A stretch of 35,328 nucleotides of DNA from Candidatus Gastranaerophilales bacterium. Its GTDB lineage: Bacteria > Cyanobacteriota > Vampirovibrionia > Gastranaerophilales > Gastranaerophilaceae. The notes beneath the pieces were generated by a model. That model was given only the letters and a program-made list of their open reading frames with translations, ran no database searches and had not been told where the DNA came from. Each line of letters starts with the position of its first letter. The first letter of the stretch is position 1. Location of the stretch: NCBI GenBank assembly GCA_944323735.1, contig CALUTO010000021.1, positions 1 to 35,328 on the forward strand, given 5' to 3'. The position numbers and the translations under genes are program-made. Below are positions 1 through 7,386 of the stretch, one piece after another.

Positions 1-290
1 AAGATTAAATAAATTGCCAATTAATATTAGATCATAACATAAGAATAAAGATAATTCTGAATCCATGTGTTACTTTTCTAGTTTCTTATGTTATTTTACA
101 TATAGCTGGGTTTAGCACCGTTTTTAAGGTGTACTGATAGTTTGATTATTTTAGTACAGTCCAGTTGTGCAAATATTAAAAAATGACGAAAAATTATCCT
201 ATCCAAAACTACTTTATTCAAATTTTTAGACTTGATTTTATATTTATTTCGAGTGATAGATACTAGAAATAAAGAAAGGCAGGCATAAAA
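1..290. other. A+T-rich non-coding stretch with a 12-bp inverted repeat
   Basis: No convincing reading frame is seen. Bases 34-45 (ATAACATAAGAA) and 83-94 are perfect 12-base inverted arms with a 37-base spacer. A weaker 6-base pair, TGTACT/AGTACA, lies near 130-160. The role is unknown. It could be a regulatory region for the small frame starting at 291, or part of the A+T-rich island that continues to tRNA-Arg. Confidence 0.4.
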
Positions 291-488
291 GTGGATAATT
301 TAAGCAGTTTGACTATTTCACAAGAAGATTTTAATAAAATAAGTAATTTGTCCAAAAACATTTATAACATCGCTGTGGTTATTGATTATTTTTGTAAGAC
401 GTAGCCTGAAATTGAAGAATTATATAATTTGACACCTGTTGTTGATTATATAAAGTTTGAGGCTGATTTACTTCATGCGTTTTTATAA
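291..488 (+). pseudogene. small unknown ORF interrupted by one in-frame TAG
   Basis: A GTG start at 291 follows an AAAGG-like ribosome site about 12 bases upstream and opens a 65-codon frame. The frame reads through one TAG at 402-404 (codon 38) and ends at a TAA at 486-488. Both halves read like protein: the N-terminal part begins MDNLSSLTISQEDFNKISN, and the C-terminal part reads EIEELYNLTPVVDYIKFEAD. The protein is short, acidic and probably helical. I do not recognise the family. It is most simply a recently inactivated small gene whose TAG arose by a point mutation; suppression or a sequencing error are alternatives. The coding period on both sides of the stop is the main reason to list it. 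Confidence 0.45.
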
Positions 489-667
489 ATTATAACAATT
501 ATTAATTATTTTTTATTTTAAAATTTCTTGAATAATCTAATGATGACAACAAGCCTTGTAATAAAACTAATTGCTTTTTTATTAACAAATTAAAACTCAG
601 AAATATTTTTTTAAGTCATAAAAATAATATTTTATTTCAGTAATTAAAACATTATTAAATTGTCTAA
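489..667. other. A+T-rich intergenic stretch after the helicase
   Basis: Very A+T-rich spacer downstream of the minus-strand helicase gene. No clear intrinsic terminator, RNA gene or open frame is visible. Confidence 0.3.
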
Positions 668-3600
668 TTATATTCCAACAGAAATTTGCTCTGGAACTTG
701 TCCTAAAAAATAATCTTCTATATAATTCCATATTTCATCACTTTTAAAATTATTTTGATAAAGATATGTTAACATAGCTACTGAAATTTTGTGTCTTTGT
801 GCAACTTTTTCAAGCAACCTATTATTATAATACTGAGGTTTTCTTATAACCTCTTCCATTGTTTTTGTTTGGTTAATATAGATATAAATTTGACTATTTA
901 CACCACCGCTTGCCTTAAAGTTAACATAGTTTAAGGCCTCTAAATAGCCTAGGGCTGTTATGATTTCTTTCGCTGTTTTTTCTCCTTTACCTTTAACAAT
1001 ATATAATAAACCGTCTTTTTCATTTGCATGTATAAACTTTTTCATATTACATAGCCAACCAATAAAGTTCTCAATAGGTCTATTAAATGTATATGATTCT
1101 ATTCCATCTTGTGTTATCCTTGGTTTCATTATTTCTGCATTCATGGTGTTATTATAATTTCTTATATAATTTTTAATTGTTGAAATTAAAATATTTGCAA
1201 TTCCTGTGGCTCTAAAAGAAGTTATATTTGCTCTTTTGCTAATATAATTAGAAATATTTTTGAATATATCTTTTTCGTTCTTATCATATTCTACTTTTAA
1301 ATATGTTCCGTCGTCTACAGATTTTCTTAAAATGTAATCTATGGCATTTTGTATCTTGGCACAAGTTTCATCTTCAATAAAATCAAGTTGAATACAAGTT
1401 ACTGGCATCATTTTATTTATATTATAATTATCTAACTCCTTGTCGGCAGTATATAGCAAAAATTTAAACTTAGGGAATGATAAGTTTTTACTATAATCCT
1501 TTTCCCATATTTTTTGCAAATTGACCACATAGATATTGCTTGTATTGTTGCATAATCTAAAATTATTAATGCCATACCTTTTTGTTAATCCATCTATAAT
1601 TTCATCCGATATTTCAAAATATCCTTGAGCAAAAAGGGTTGATGGTCGCATCATGAAAGGCGAAAAACCCATTTTTGATGTATAATCTTTTTGTATTAAT
1701 AAAAGTGCAGTTTTTACTTTTGCAATTAATTCTTCTTGAGGAGTTTCTCTTGGACCTTCAAAGATGTATGTAAAATTTTCAGCATCAACCAACATTTCAT
1801 TTCGTTTCTTAGATAAATGTGAACTTAAAAATTCTTCAGAATTCATTTTTATATTAAAAAGTTCATTAACTTTTTGGATTACCTTTATTAGCTGATATTT
1901 TTTTACTGTAGATAAACCATGCAATCTATTAATGTGCTGAAAATCGTTTCGCATGTGAGAATAAATGGCTTCTCCTTGTATTTTTGGATCTCTTGCTGCT
2001 CTGCCAATTTCTTGAACATAATCACAAACATTTCCTGTTGGAGCAAAATGACAAACGATAGCAATATCGCTTATATCTATACCCATGCCAAAAGCTTTAG
2101 TAGCAAGCATGACAAGTTTTTCTCCTGTTCCAAATAATTCTGCACTTTCTTTTTTATCTTCACCACTCATTGGTCCATAATATTTTGCTATTTGTTTTTC
2201 TTTGTCAAAAGTTTTGCAATAATTATAAAAAGATTCTATTAAAGGAATATTTGGAAAATAAATTAAAGTTTTTTTATTCATCATTATTGAACGATCAACA
2301 GTCTTTAATAGTGCTTCAAATTTATCTAATTGATATTGCCCTCGTTGCTTTTTTGTTTCCAATTCAGAAATCTTTATTTCAATATTATCACGCTTGACAT
2401 ATCCTAAATATGTTATCGGTTTTCTCATATTTAAACTGTCGAGCGTTTCTGTATACATATCTTCAATACCACCATATATAGCTGTTGCAGTAAAGGTTGC
2501 AACTATAAATGGATGTGAATCAGGATCTTGTTTTTGTTTTTTTCTAAGTTTTTTTATATAATCACCTAAATACCAATAATCCGGTCTAAATTGTTTACCC
2601 CAAGTTGTAACAATATGGGCTTCATCTATGACTATTAAACCAATTTTCCTGTCACCAATAATTTGCGATATATCACTTCTTGCAAGTAAAGATTCGGGAG
2701 ATAAATATAAAATATGACATTCTCCATCTTTAATACTTTGCATTATTTCCTCTTTTTCAACTTGCGAAATGTCAGAATTTATAGTTTTTGCACTTTTATA
2801 TGATAATTTTTCCAAATTTGAAACTTGGTCATTCATAAGACCAATTAATGGAGAAATTACAAGTGTCACTAAATTATATTTTTCTGCAAGATAAATTGCT
2901 GGAATTAAAAACATTGCTGATTTACCAGCCCCTGTTGGGGCTGTTACAAACATATCAGAGTAGTCATATTCTGGATTTTTTCTAACAGATTCTACTTGTT
3001 TTGCTAAATTGATTATAATGTCTTCTTGAGAAATTTCCTTAACTGTTTTAATGCCGTTTTTTATATCCTCATTGTCATATACTTTTAATTTTCTAAAAGA
3101 ATTGTGTCCCCAATATTGCTTTAAAATTTTTCTAAATTCAGGATTGCATTCAATGCTTTGTTCTTTTTGTTCTATTTTAAATACTTTAAAATTTTTATAT
3201 AATTCTTGTAATAAGGATATTTTTTTAATAAGAATTTCATTATCGCCTACAAAACTATCAATATTTACATTAATATTTTGCTTATTCAATATAGCATCCA
3301 AAAGATACAAATAATCCTCTGTTTCTTGAAGATATAAAATGTTTTCTTTTGGATACTCATTATTTTTTTCAATAATCTCTAACGGTTTATTGCTATCATA
3401 ATTAAATAAATTGACAATTTTTATCCTTGGATCAAAAAGCTCGGTTTCATCATTATACCTAACCCAAAATGAATTATTTATCATCTTTAAATTTGAATAT
3501 ATTTTAGTATATTTTTCTCCATCGTAAACCTGAATATCTGATACACTATCATCGGTTTCATGATCAAAAAAATCTGTTAACTGAAATTTTGTTTCAGTAG

Positions 3601-3895
3601 GTATTTTTATATTTAAAGGATAAAAATTATTAAAAATATTATTGTTTATAATATAGACATTATCATATTCATCGATTATAAATTTGTAAAAATACAAAAA
3701 TTCTTCATAGGAAATTAATCTTCTATTGGAATTGCATAAGTCCATCCAACCCTTTGTTGGTTTTTTATTAAACAATTCTTGTAAATCAATATTGTTGAAA
3801 TCTTCATTTTCAATGCCCCTATATACTACCATATTATTTGATGATAACAAGTTAGATGTTATGTCTTTTGCCTTATTTTTGATTATTTCTAACAT
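668..3895 (-). CDS. RecQ-like superfamily 2 DNA helicase, 1075 aa
   Basis: ATP-dependent helicase of the RecQ-like branch of superfamily 2. Visible motifs are Walker A APTGAGKS near residue 320, then SPLIGLMNDQ (motif Ia), DEAH near 425, TFTATA (motif III), AFGMGIDISD, and QEIGRAARD (motif VI) near 630. The first ~300 residues are an extra N-terminal region with no motif I recognise. About 400 residues follow the helicase core, ending in a short helical, HRDC-like or winged-helix-like segment; that last reading is a guess. It is far longer than housekeeping RecQ (about 600). The start is ATG at 3895, preceded by AAAAGGAG inside the sigma-factor gene, which it overlaps by 23 bases. The pair is therefore one translationally linked operon. 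Base composition is much more A+T-rich than the housekeeping genes from 7.4 kb on, suggesting transfer. The RecQ-like assignment is firm; a defence or mobile-element role is inference. Confidence 0.85.
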   Translation of the reverse strand: MLEIIKNKAKDITSNLLSSNNMVVYRGIENEDFNNIDLQELFNKKPTKGWMDLCNSNRRLISYEEFLYFYKFIIDEYDNVYIINNNIFNNFYPLNIKIPTETKFQLTDFFDHETDDSVSDIQVYDGEKYTKIYSNLKMINNSFWVRYNDETELFDPRIKIVNLFNYDSNKPLEIIEKNNEYPKENILYLQETEDYLYLLDAILNKQNINVNIDSFVGDNEILIKKISLLQELYKNFKVFKIEQKEQSIECNPEFRKILKQYWGHNSFRKLKVYDNEDIKNGIKTVKEISQEDIIINLAKQVESVRKNPEYDYSDMFVTAPTGAGKSAMFLIPAIYLAEKYNLVTLVISPLIGLMNDQVSNLEKLSYKSAKTINSDISQVEKEEIMQSIKDGECHILYLSPESLLARSDISQIIGDRKIGLIVIDEAHIVTTWGKQFRPDYWYLGDYIKKLRKKQKQDPDSHPFIVATFTATAIYGGIEDMYTETLDSLNMRKPITYLGYVKRDNIEIKISELETKKQRGQYQLDKFEALLKTVDRSIMMNKKTLIYFPNIPLIESFYNYCKTFDKEKQIAKYYGPMSGEDKKESAELFGTGEKLVMLATKAFGMGIDISDIAIVCHFAPTGNVCDYVQEIGRAARDPKIQGEAIYSHMRNDFQHINRLHGLSTVKKYQLIKVIQKVNELFNIKMNSEEFLSSHLSKKRNEMLVDAENFTYIFEGPRETPQEELIAKVKTALLLIQKDYTSKMGFSPFMMRPSTLFAQGYFEISDEIIDGLTKRYGINNFRLCNNTSNIYVVNLQKIWEKDYSKNLSFPKFKFLLYTADKELDNYNINKMMPVTCIQLDFIEDETCAKIQNAIDYILRKSVDDGTYLKVEYDKNEKDIFKNISNYISKRANITSFRATGIANILISTIKNYIRNYNNTMNAEIMKPRITQDGIESYTFNRPIENFIGWLCNMKKFIHANEKDGLLYIVKGKGEKTAKEIITALGYLEALNYVNFKASGGVNSQIYIYINQTKTMEEVIRKPQYYNNRLLEKVAQRHKISVAMLTYLYQNNFKSDEIWNYIEDYFLGQVPEQISVGI

Positions 3896-5228
3896 AATTA
3901 TCTCCTTTTATTTTTTTTATTATATTGATTATTTCATTGTAGGAAAATGAGTTTTCATTGTATGAATTTTGTGTTAAACATTCAACAATATTTTCATATA
4001 ATACATCCAAGTCGTTTGTATTTTCATTACAATTTATAACTCTTTTAGCAATTGTGTATATGTCTGGAATATATGAAACATTATTTTTTTTAAAAAAATA
4101 TTGTTTATCAAAAATTTTTGGTTCTAGCAAAGTGTAATCTAAAAAATCATCAACTTTCTTTTTTTGCAACTTAATTCTTAATTTCTTTTTTGCTATATCT
4201 TCAATTTGGCGAATTCGCTCTCTTGTTACCCCAAATATTTTGCCAATATCATTAAGAGTTCTTTCGTTTTCATTGTCATCATCCAGCCCATAGCGAAGTT
4301 TAAGAACATCTCTTTCTTTAGTGGCTAAACAACTTAAACATTCGATAACAATTTCTTTGAGTTGAATTTCAATATTATACTCTTCAGGTTTTCTTATTGG
4401 ACTTATAAAAAAATTCGCACTATTTGAAATTGTATCAAGAATGCTCATGTCTTGTTTTTCTCCAATATAAGCATCTAAATATTCAGGATTTAAATAATGT
4501 TTTTTTAGCACTATTATATCTTTGTATTTTTTTATATCTGCATCAGAAAAATTATCAAATTCATCATTAAAATTTGAAAATTGCCTACTTATTTTTTTTA
4601 TTTCTTCCCATTTGTGCACCGGTAATCTGATTATAAAACCTGTGTCCATGATTTCTCTTTGTATGGTTTGATTGACCCACCATGTAACATAAGTTAGTAA
4701 ATTATATCCTTTTGCAGAATCGAATCGTTGACAGCCCTTAATAAATCCCATTGCTGCTATTTGAAATAAATCTTCATCTTCTAATTTATGATTATAGAAA
4801 TAACTTTGTTGTTTAATTTTTTTAAATAAGTAATTTTTATTTTTGTTTATTAAAATTTGTAGTACTCGATTATCGTTTGTTTTTTGATACAATTCAGCTA
4901 AATATTCATTAGATTCATTTGAAAATCTATTTGTTTTAGTAGTGCATTTTTGAGCATTAATTAATTTTTTATTACAATTAGGATATTTATCTTTTGTAAT
5001 AACAATCGTTTTTTTGGGTACATTTTGAATATTAAATGAATCAATATAAGTATCGTCCGTACTTTTTTCGTCTACAAATCTAATTTCTAAAGAAGATAAA
5101 AAATCACATACTTCATATTGTTCTTTGAGTTCAAGGCAAGAAAAAATGTTATCAAAATCAGAATACAAAAGTTCTTTTTTGGAATTTAAATATGGTTTAA
5201 TGTTTTGTATTATCACATCTTTATTCAT
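3873..5228 (-). CDS. sigma-70 family RNA polymerase sigma factor, 451 aa
   Basis: Sigma factor that would direct core RNA polymerase to particular promoters. Region 2 lies at about residues 140-215: EDLFQIAAMGFIKG, GYNLLTYVTWWVNQTIQREI, then IRLPVH, as in primary sigmas. Region 4 lies at about 290-355: ERDVLKLRYGLDDD and the helix-turn-helix DIGKIFGVTRERIRQIE. Region 1.1 is not seen. There are instead about 100 unassigned residues at each end. In region 2.4 the Gln of the WW-x-x-Q element is kept, but the position matching E. coli RpoD T440 is Gln, which may alter -10 recognition. The ATG at 5228 is preceded by AGGA six bases upstream. The gene overlaps the helicase start and shares its strong A+T bias. 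It is not the housekeeping sigma, judged from its divergence and island setting. Its target promoters are unknown. Confidence 0.85.
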   Translation of the reverse strand: MNKDVIIQNIKPYLNSKKELLYSDFDNIFSCLELKEQYEVCDFLSSLEIRFVDEKSTDDTYIDSFNIQNVPKKTIVITKDKYPNCNKKLINAQKCTTKTNRFSNESNEYLAELYQKTNDNRVLQILINKNKNYLFKKIKQQSYFYNHKLEDEDLFQIAAMGFIKGCQRFDSAKGYNLLTYVTWWVNQTIQREIMDTGFIIRLPVHKWEEIKKISRQFSNFNDEFDNFSDADIKKYKDIIVLKKHYLNPEYLDAYIGEKQDMSILDTISNSANFFISPIRKPEEYNIEIQLKEIVIECLSCLATKERDVLKLRYGLDDDNENERTLNDIGKIFGVTRERIRQIEDIAKKKLRIKLQKKKVDDFLDYTLLEPKIFDKQYFFKKNNVSYIPDIYTIAKRVINCNENTNDLDVLYENIVECLTQNSYNENSFSYNEIINIIKKIKGDNYVRNNQK

Positions 5229-5375
5229 TGCTATTCCTGATAAACATATTATATTATAAAGATTTTTAATTCTGCAACTTTTCTCAACTTCTAAAAATTT
5301 TATTTGTAATCATATAATGATCAGTCTTAACTCATTTTTTTCTATTTCTAACAATTTTTTAAATAGACTTGAAAT

Positions 5376-5403
5376 ATTGTGAGAAATAGTTTATACTCAC
5401 AAT
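5376..5403 (-). promoter_or_regulatory. operator-like inverted repeat ATTGTGAG-N12-CTCACAAT
   Basis: Perfect 8-base arms with a 12-base spacer, about 150 bases upstream of the sigma-factor start. On the minus strand the spacer reads TATAAACTATTT and so contains a -10-like TATAAA; a protein bound to the arms would cover it. No good -35 is seen. The half-site resembles the LacI-type TTGTGAG element, but no regulator gene lies nearby. The binding protein is unknown. Confidence 0.45.
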
Positions 5404-5410
5404 GACATAG

Positions 5411-5427
5411 ATGAATTAATAATTCAT
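5411..5427. promoter_or_regulatory. 17-bp palindrome ATGAATTA-A-TAATTCAT
   Basis: Perfect 8-base arms around a single central A, seven bases beyond the longer inverted repeat. Two palindromes in tandem in the only upstream region of the sigma/helicase operon make it a candidate second operator. In A+T-rich DNA a chance palindrome is possible. Confidence 0.35.
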
Positions 5428-5530
5428 TGCATATATTCTCAAACATTTTTGGTTCGTTTCCAACCTGGGGCATATGTTAAAATCAAACTAACTGTGAAAA
5501 TTAGTCAAACTGCATGAAAAATTACAGAGA

Positions 5531-5611
5531 CTCTGCCGAGCAAAACAATCCTGTGAATTGTTTTGCGAGAGGTAGAACCCCCGTATTTTGCACAGCAAAA
5601 TACAGGGGTGA
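5531..5611 (-). repeat. tRNA-trailer hairpin block 3' of tRNA-Arg
   Basis: The block starts with CTCTGCCGAG (5531-5540). A hairpin with 10-bp arms GCAAAACAAT / ATTGTTTTGC (5540-5549 / 5557-5566) follows, then GAGAGGTAGAACC. A second hairpin then pairs TATTTTGC with GCAAAATA, flanked by CCCC and GGGG. Read on the minus strand it lies directly after tRNA-Arg, followed by no clean T-run. The boxes CTCTGCCGAG and GAGAGG-x-AGAACC recur beside tRNA-Phe at 35.09 kb around a different stem. It could be a transcript-end structure or a repeat element. Confidence 0.6.
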
Positions 5612-5648
5612 AGAATCCCTTTTTTTAAACAATATAAAAATAAAAAAA

Positions 5649-5920
<272 letters not shown>

Positions 5921-6135
5921 TTATGTACCTTTTAATACTAATACAAACATTTTTTTTTGTAAATTTTATTTTTGAGATTTTATGTAGTATTTTATATGCA
6001 CCGCTATTTTGCAACCGATTAACTGTTGTATTCGTTTGAGTCTGTCGAATTTCGGGCATAAAATGTAATCTTAAATATGAGTCAAATCTTATTCAGCATG
6101 TCATTGAATGTTTTATATTTTCTGCCGGTTAAGAA
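5921..6135. other. intergenic stretch with no visible gene
   Basis: A+T-rich spacer between the tRNA-Arg repeat block and the terminator of the following minus-strand gene. I see no open frame with a ribosome site, no RNA fold and no repeat here. Confidence 0.3.
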
Positions 6136-6165
6136 AAAACACCGGCTTTTTTAAACCGGTGTTTT
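6136..6165 (-). terminator. intrinsic terminator of the 6189-6662 gene
   Basis: Ten-base arms AAAACACCGG (6136-6145) and CCGGTGTTTT (6156-6165). The minus-strand product ends in a T-run, TTTTTTC, placed just after the gene's TAA. Confidence 0.85.
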
Positions 6166-6188
6166 CCGTTTTATAGTTTATTAACCCC

Positions 6189-6662
6189 TTATGCGAATTT
6201 CGGTGCTGCATTCTCAATTGCTTTTGATTCAGCATCTTCGACTGATTTAAGTTCAGTCGATACTGCTTTTTGTTGTGTTTCCAGTGTTTTCATTTCCTGT
6301 TCAATCTGATCTTCAATATTTTTAATATTCTGCATTCTCGCCTGAGACATAAAGTCAAAATATGAATTAGTCATGTAAGTTTTTTGTATTTGTTCCTGAA
6401 TTTGTTGAAATATACTGTTTACATTAGCATTATTTCCATTAGAGTTAAACTGACCGCCTTGAAGCATACCCATGAATATATTCATCTGCTGATTGCCTAA
6501 ATTGTTAAAATAGGCTTTCTGGGCTGACATTGCACGTTGAAAATCGCCGGCCGCCTGTGAAAGCGTCTGCTGCTGCTGACTTAATTGCATAATCCTGAAA
6601 TTTAACTGGCTTAAGCGATTAGTCAACATCAATTTTCGTGCTGTGAAAATTGCGTAGCCCAT
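6189..6662 (-). CDS. small unknown Gln/Asn-rich helical protein, 157 aa
   Basis: I do not recognise the family. The ATG at 6662 is chosen because AGAGGA lies eight bases upstream; an in-frame ATG 16 codons earlier has no ribosome site. The protein begins MGYAIFTARKLMLTNRLSQL and has no signal peptide. A helical Gln-rich stretch (MQLSQQQQTLSQA) is followed by a Gly/Asn-rich middle (GMLQGGQFNSNGNN). The C-terminal half is a charged coiled-coil-like helix (IEDQIEQEMKTLETQQKAVS). The composition resembles small secreted or surface-associated helical proteins such as WXG100-type or flagellin-like helpers, but no defining motif is present, so function is left open. It is a single-gene transcript ending at the terminator at 6136-6165. 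Confidence 0.7.
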   Translation of the reverse strand: MGYAIFTARKLMLTNRLSQLNFRIMQLSQQQQTLSQAAGDFQRAMSAQKAYFNNLGNQQMNIFMGMLQGGQFNSNGNNANVNSIFQQIQEQIQKTYMTNSYFDFMSQARMQNIKNIEDQIEQEMKTLETQQKAVSTELKSVEDAESKAIENAAPKFA

Positions 6663-6802
6663 TTTCTCGGTCCTCTCGTGTTTTTTCCTCGTACAATAAA
6701 ATAAAAACATTTTTGTGCGAAAAATTGCCCTTTTAACGAAAAAAAATAATTTTTATGTAAAATTTTCTTTACATTTCTCACGAAATATATACAAAATTTC
6801 TG

Positions 6803-7210
6803 TTATAAATATATATTCTCTGCAGACTGTGCATTTAAAATTTTATTAAGTTTTTTAATAAAGATATCAGGTGTATAGAAATTTTTGTATATATAATCTG
6901 CATTCTGCTCCATGTCTTTTATCAATTGAGGATTATCAATAAGTTTTACAAATTCATTTTTTAAAGCAACCGGGTCGTCTGTCGGGATAACAATGCCGTT
7001 TTTGTACTGTTCAATATACGGTGCCTGACCTACAGACTCTGAGACTATTGACGGAACAGAAAACATTGACGCTTCTGTCACGACATTCGGATCGGGATCA
7101 TCTCTGGAAATACAAACGAGAACATCTATATTCTGGATTGCTTCATAGTATTCCTTTTCTGCAGTAATAAGTGCATACATAATAGGACGTACTCTCCTGC
7201 ATTCCTGCAA
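6803..7210 (-). pseudogene. C-terminal remnant of a GT-B (family 4 type) glycosyltransferase
   Basis: The 135-residue frame reads like the nucleotide-sugar-binding half of a GT4 glycosyltransferase. It has DVLVCISRDDPDPNVVTEAS, where the E of the E-x7-E-like motif sits in VVTEASMFSVPSIVSE, then GIVIPTDDPVALKNEFVKLI. Normal members run to 350-400 residues, so the acceptor-binding N-terminal domain and most of the linker are missing. Upstream to 7386 there is only A+T-rich DNA and the clpB promoter region. No ribosome site stands out before the first ATG. It is most likely a leftover of a deleted polysaccharide-biosynthesis gene. A short expressed fragment cannot be excluded. Confidence 0.7.
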
Positions 7211-7386
7211 ACTTGATAAATTACGTCATGTTTTTGATAAGTTGAAAATTCTAAAAGTAATAATTAATTAAAGATTAATTTTTAGTGATTTTTCAAAAAG
7301 TGTTCTTAAAATGTAAATATAAGTTACGTGTAAAAAAATAATACACATAATACAAACTAAAAGGCAGATTACAACGGAGTAAACAT

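Larger units (their letters stand above)
5229..5530. other. upstream region of the sigma/helicase operon
   Basis: No gene is seen. The stretch contains two palindromes, listed separately, that probably regulate the minus-strand operon. The remainder is A+T-rich spacer up to the hairpin block 3' of tRNA-Arg. Confidence 0.4.

Noticed and set aside
7211-7386. Possible CIRCE heat-shock operator before clpB
   Set aside because: No TTAGCACTC-N9-GAGTGCTAA or close variant is present.
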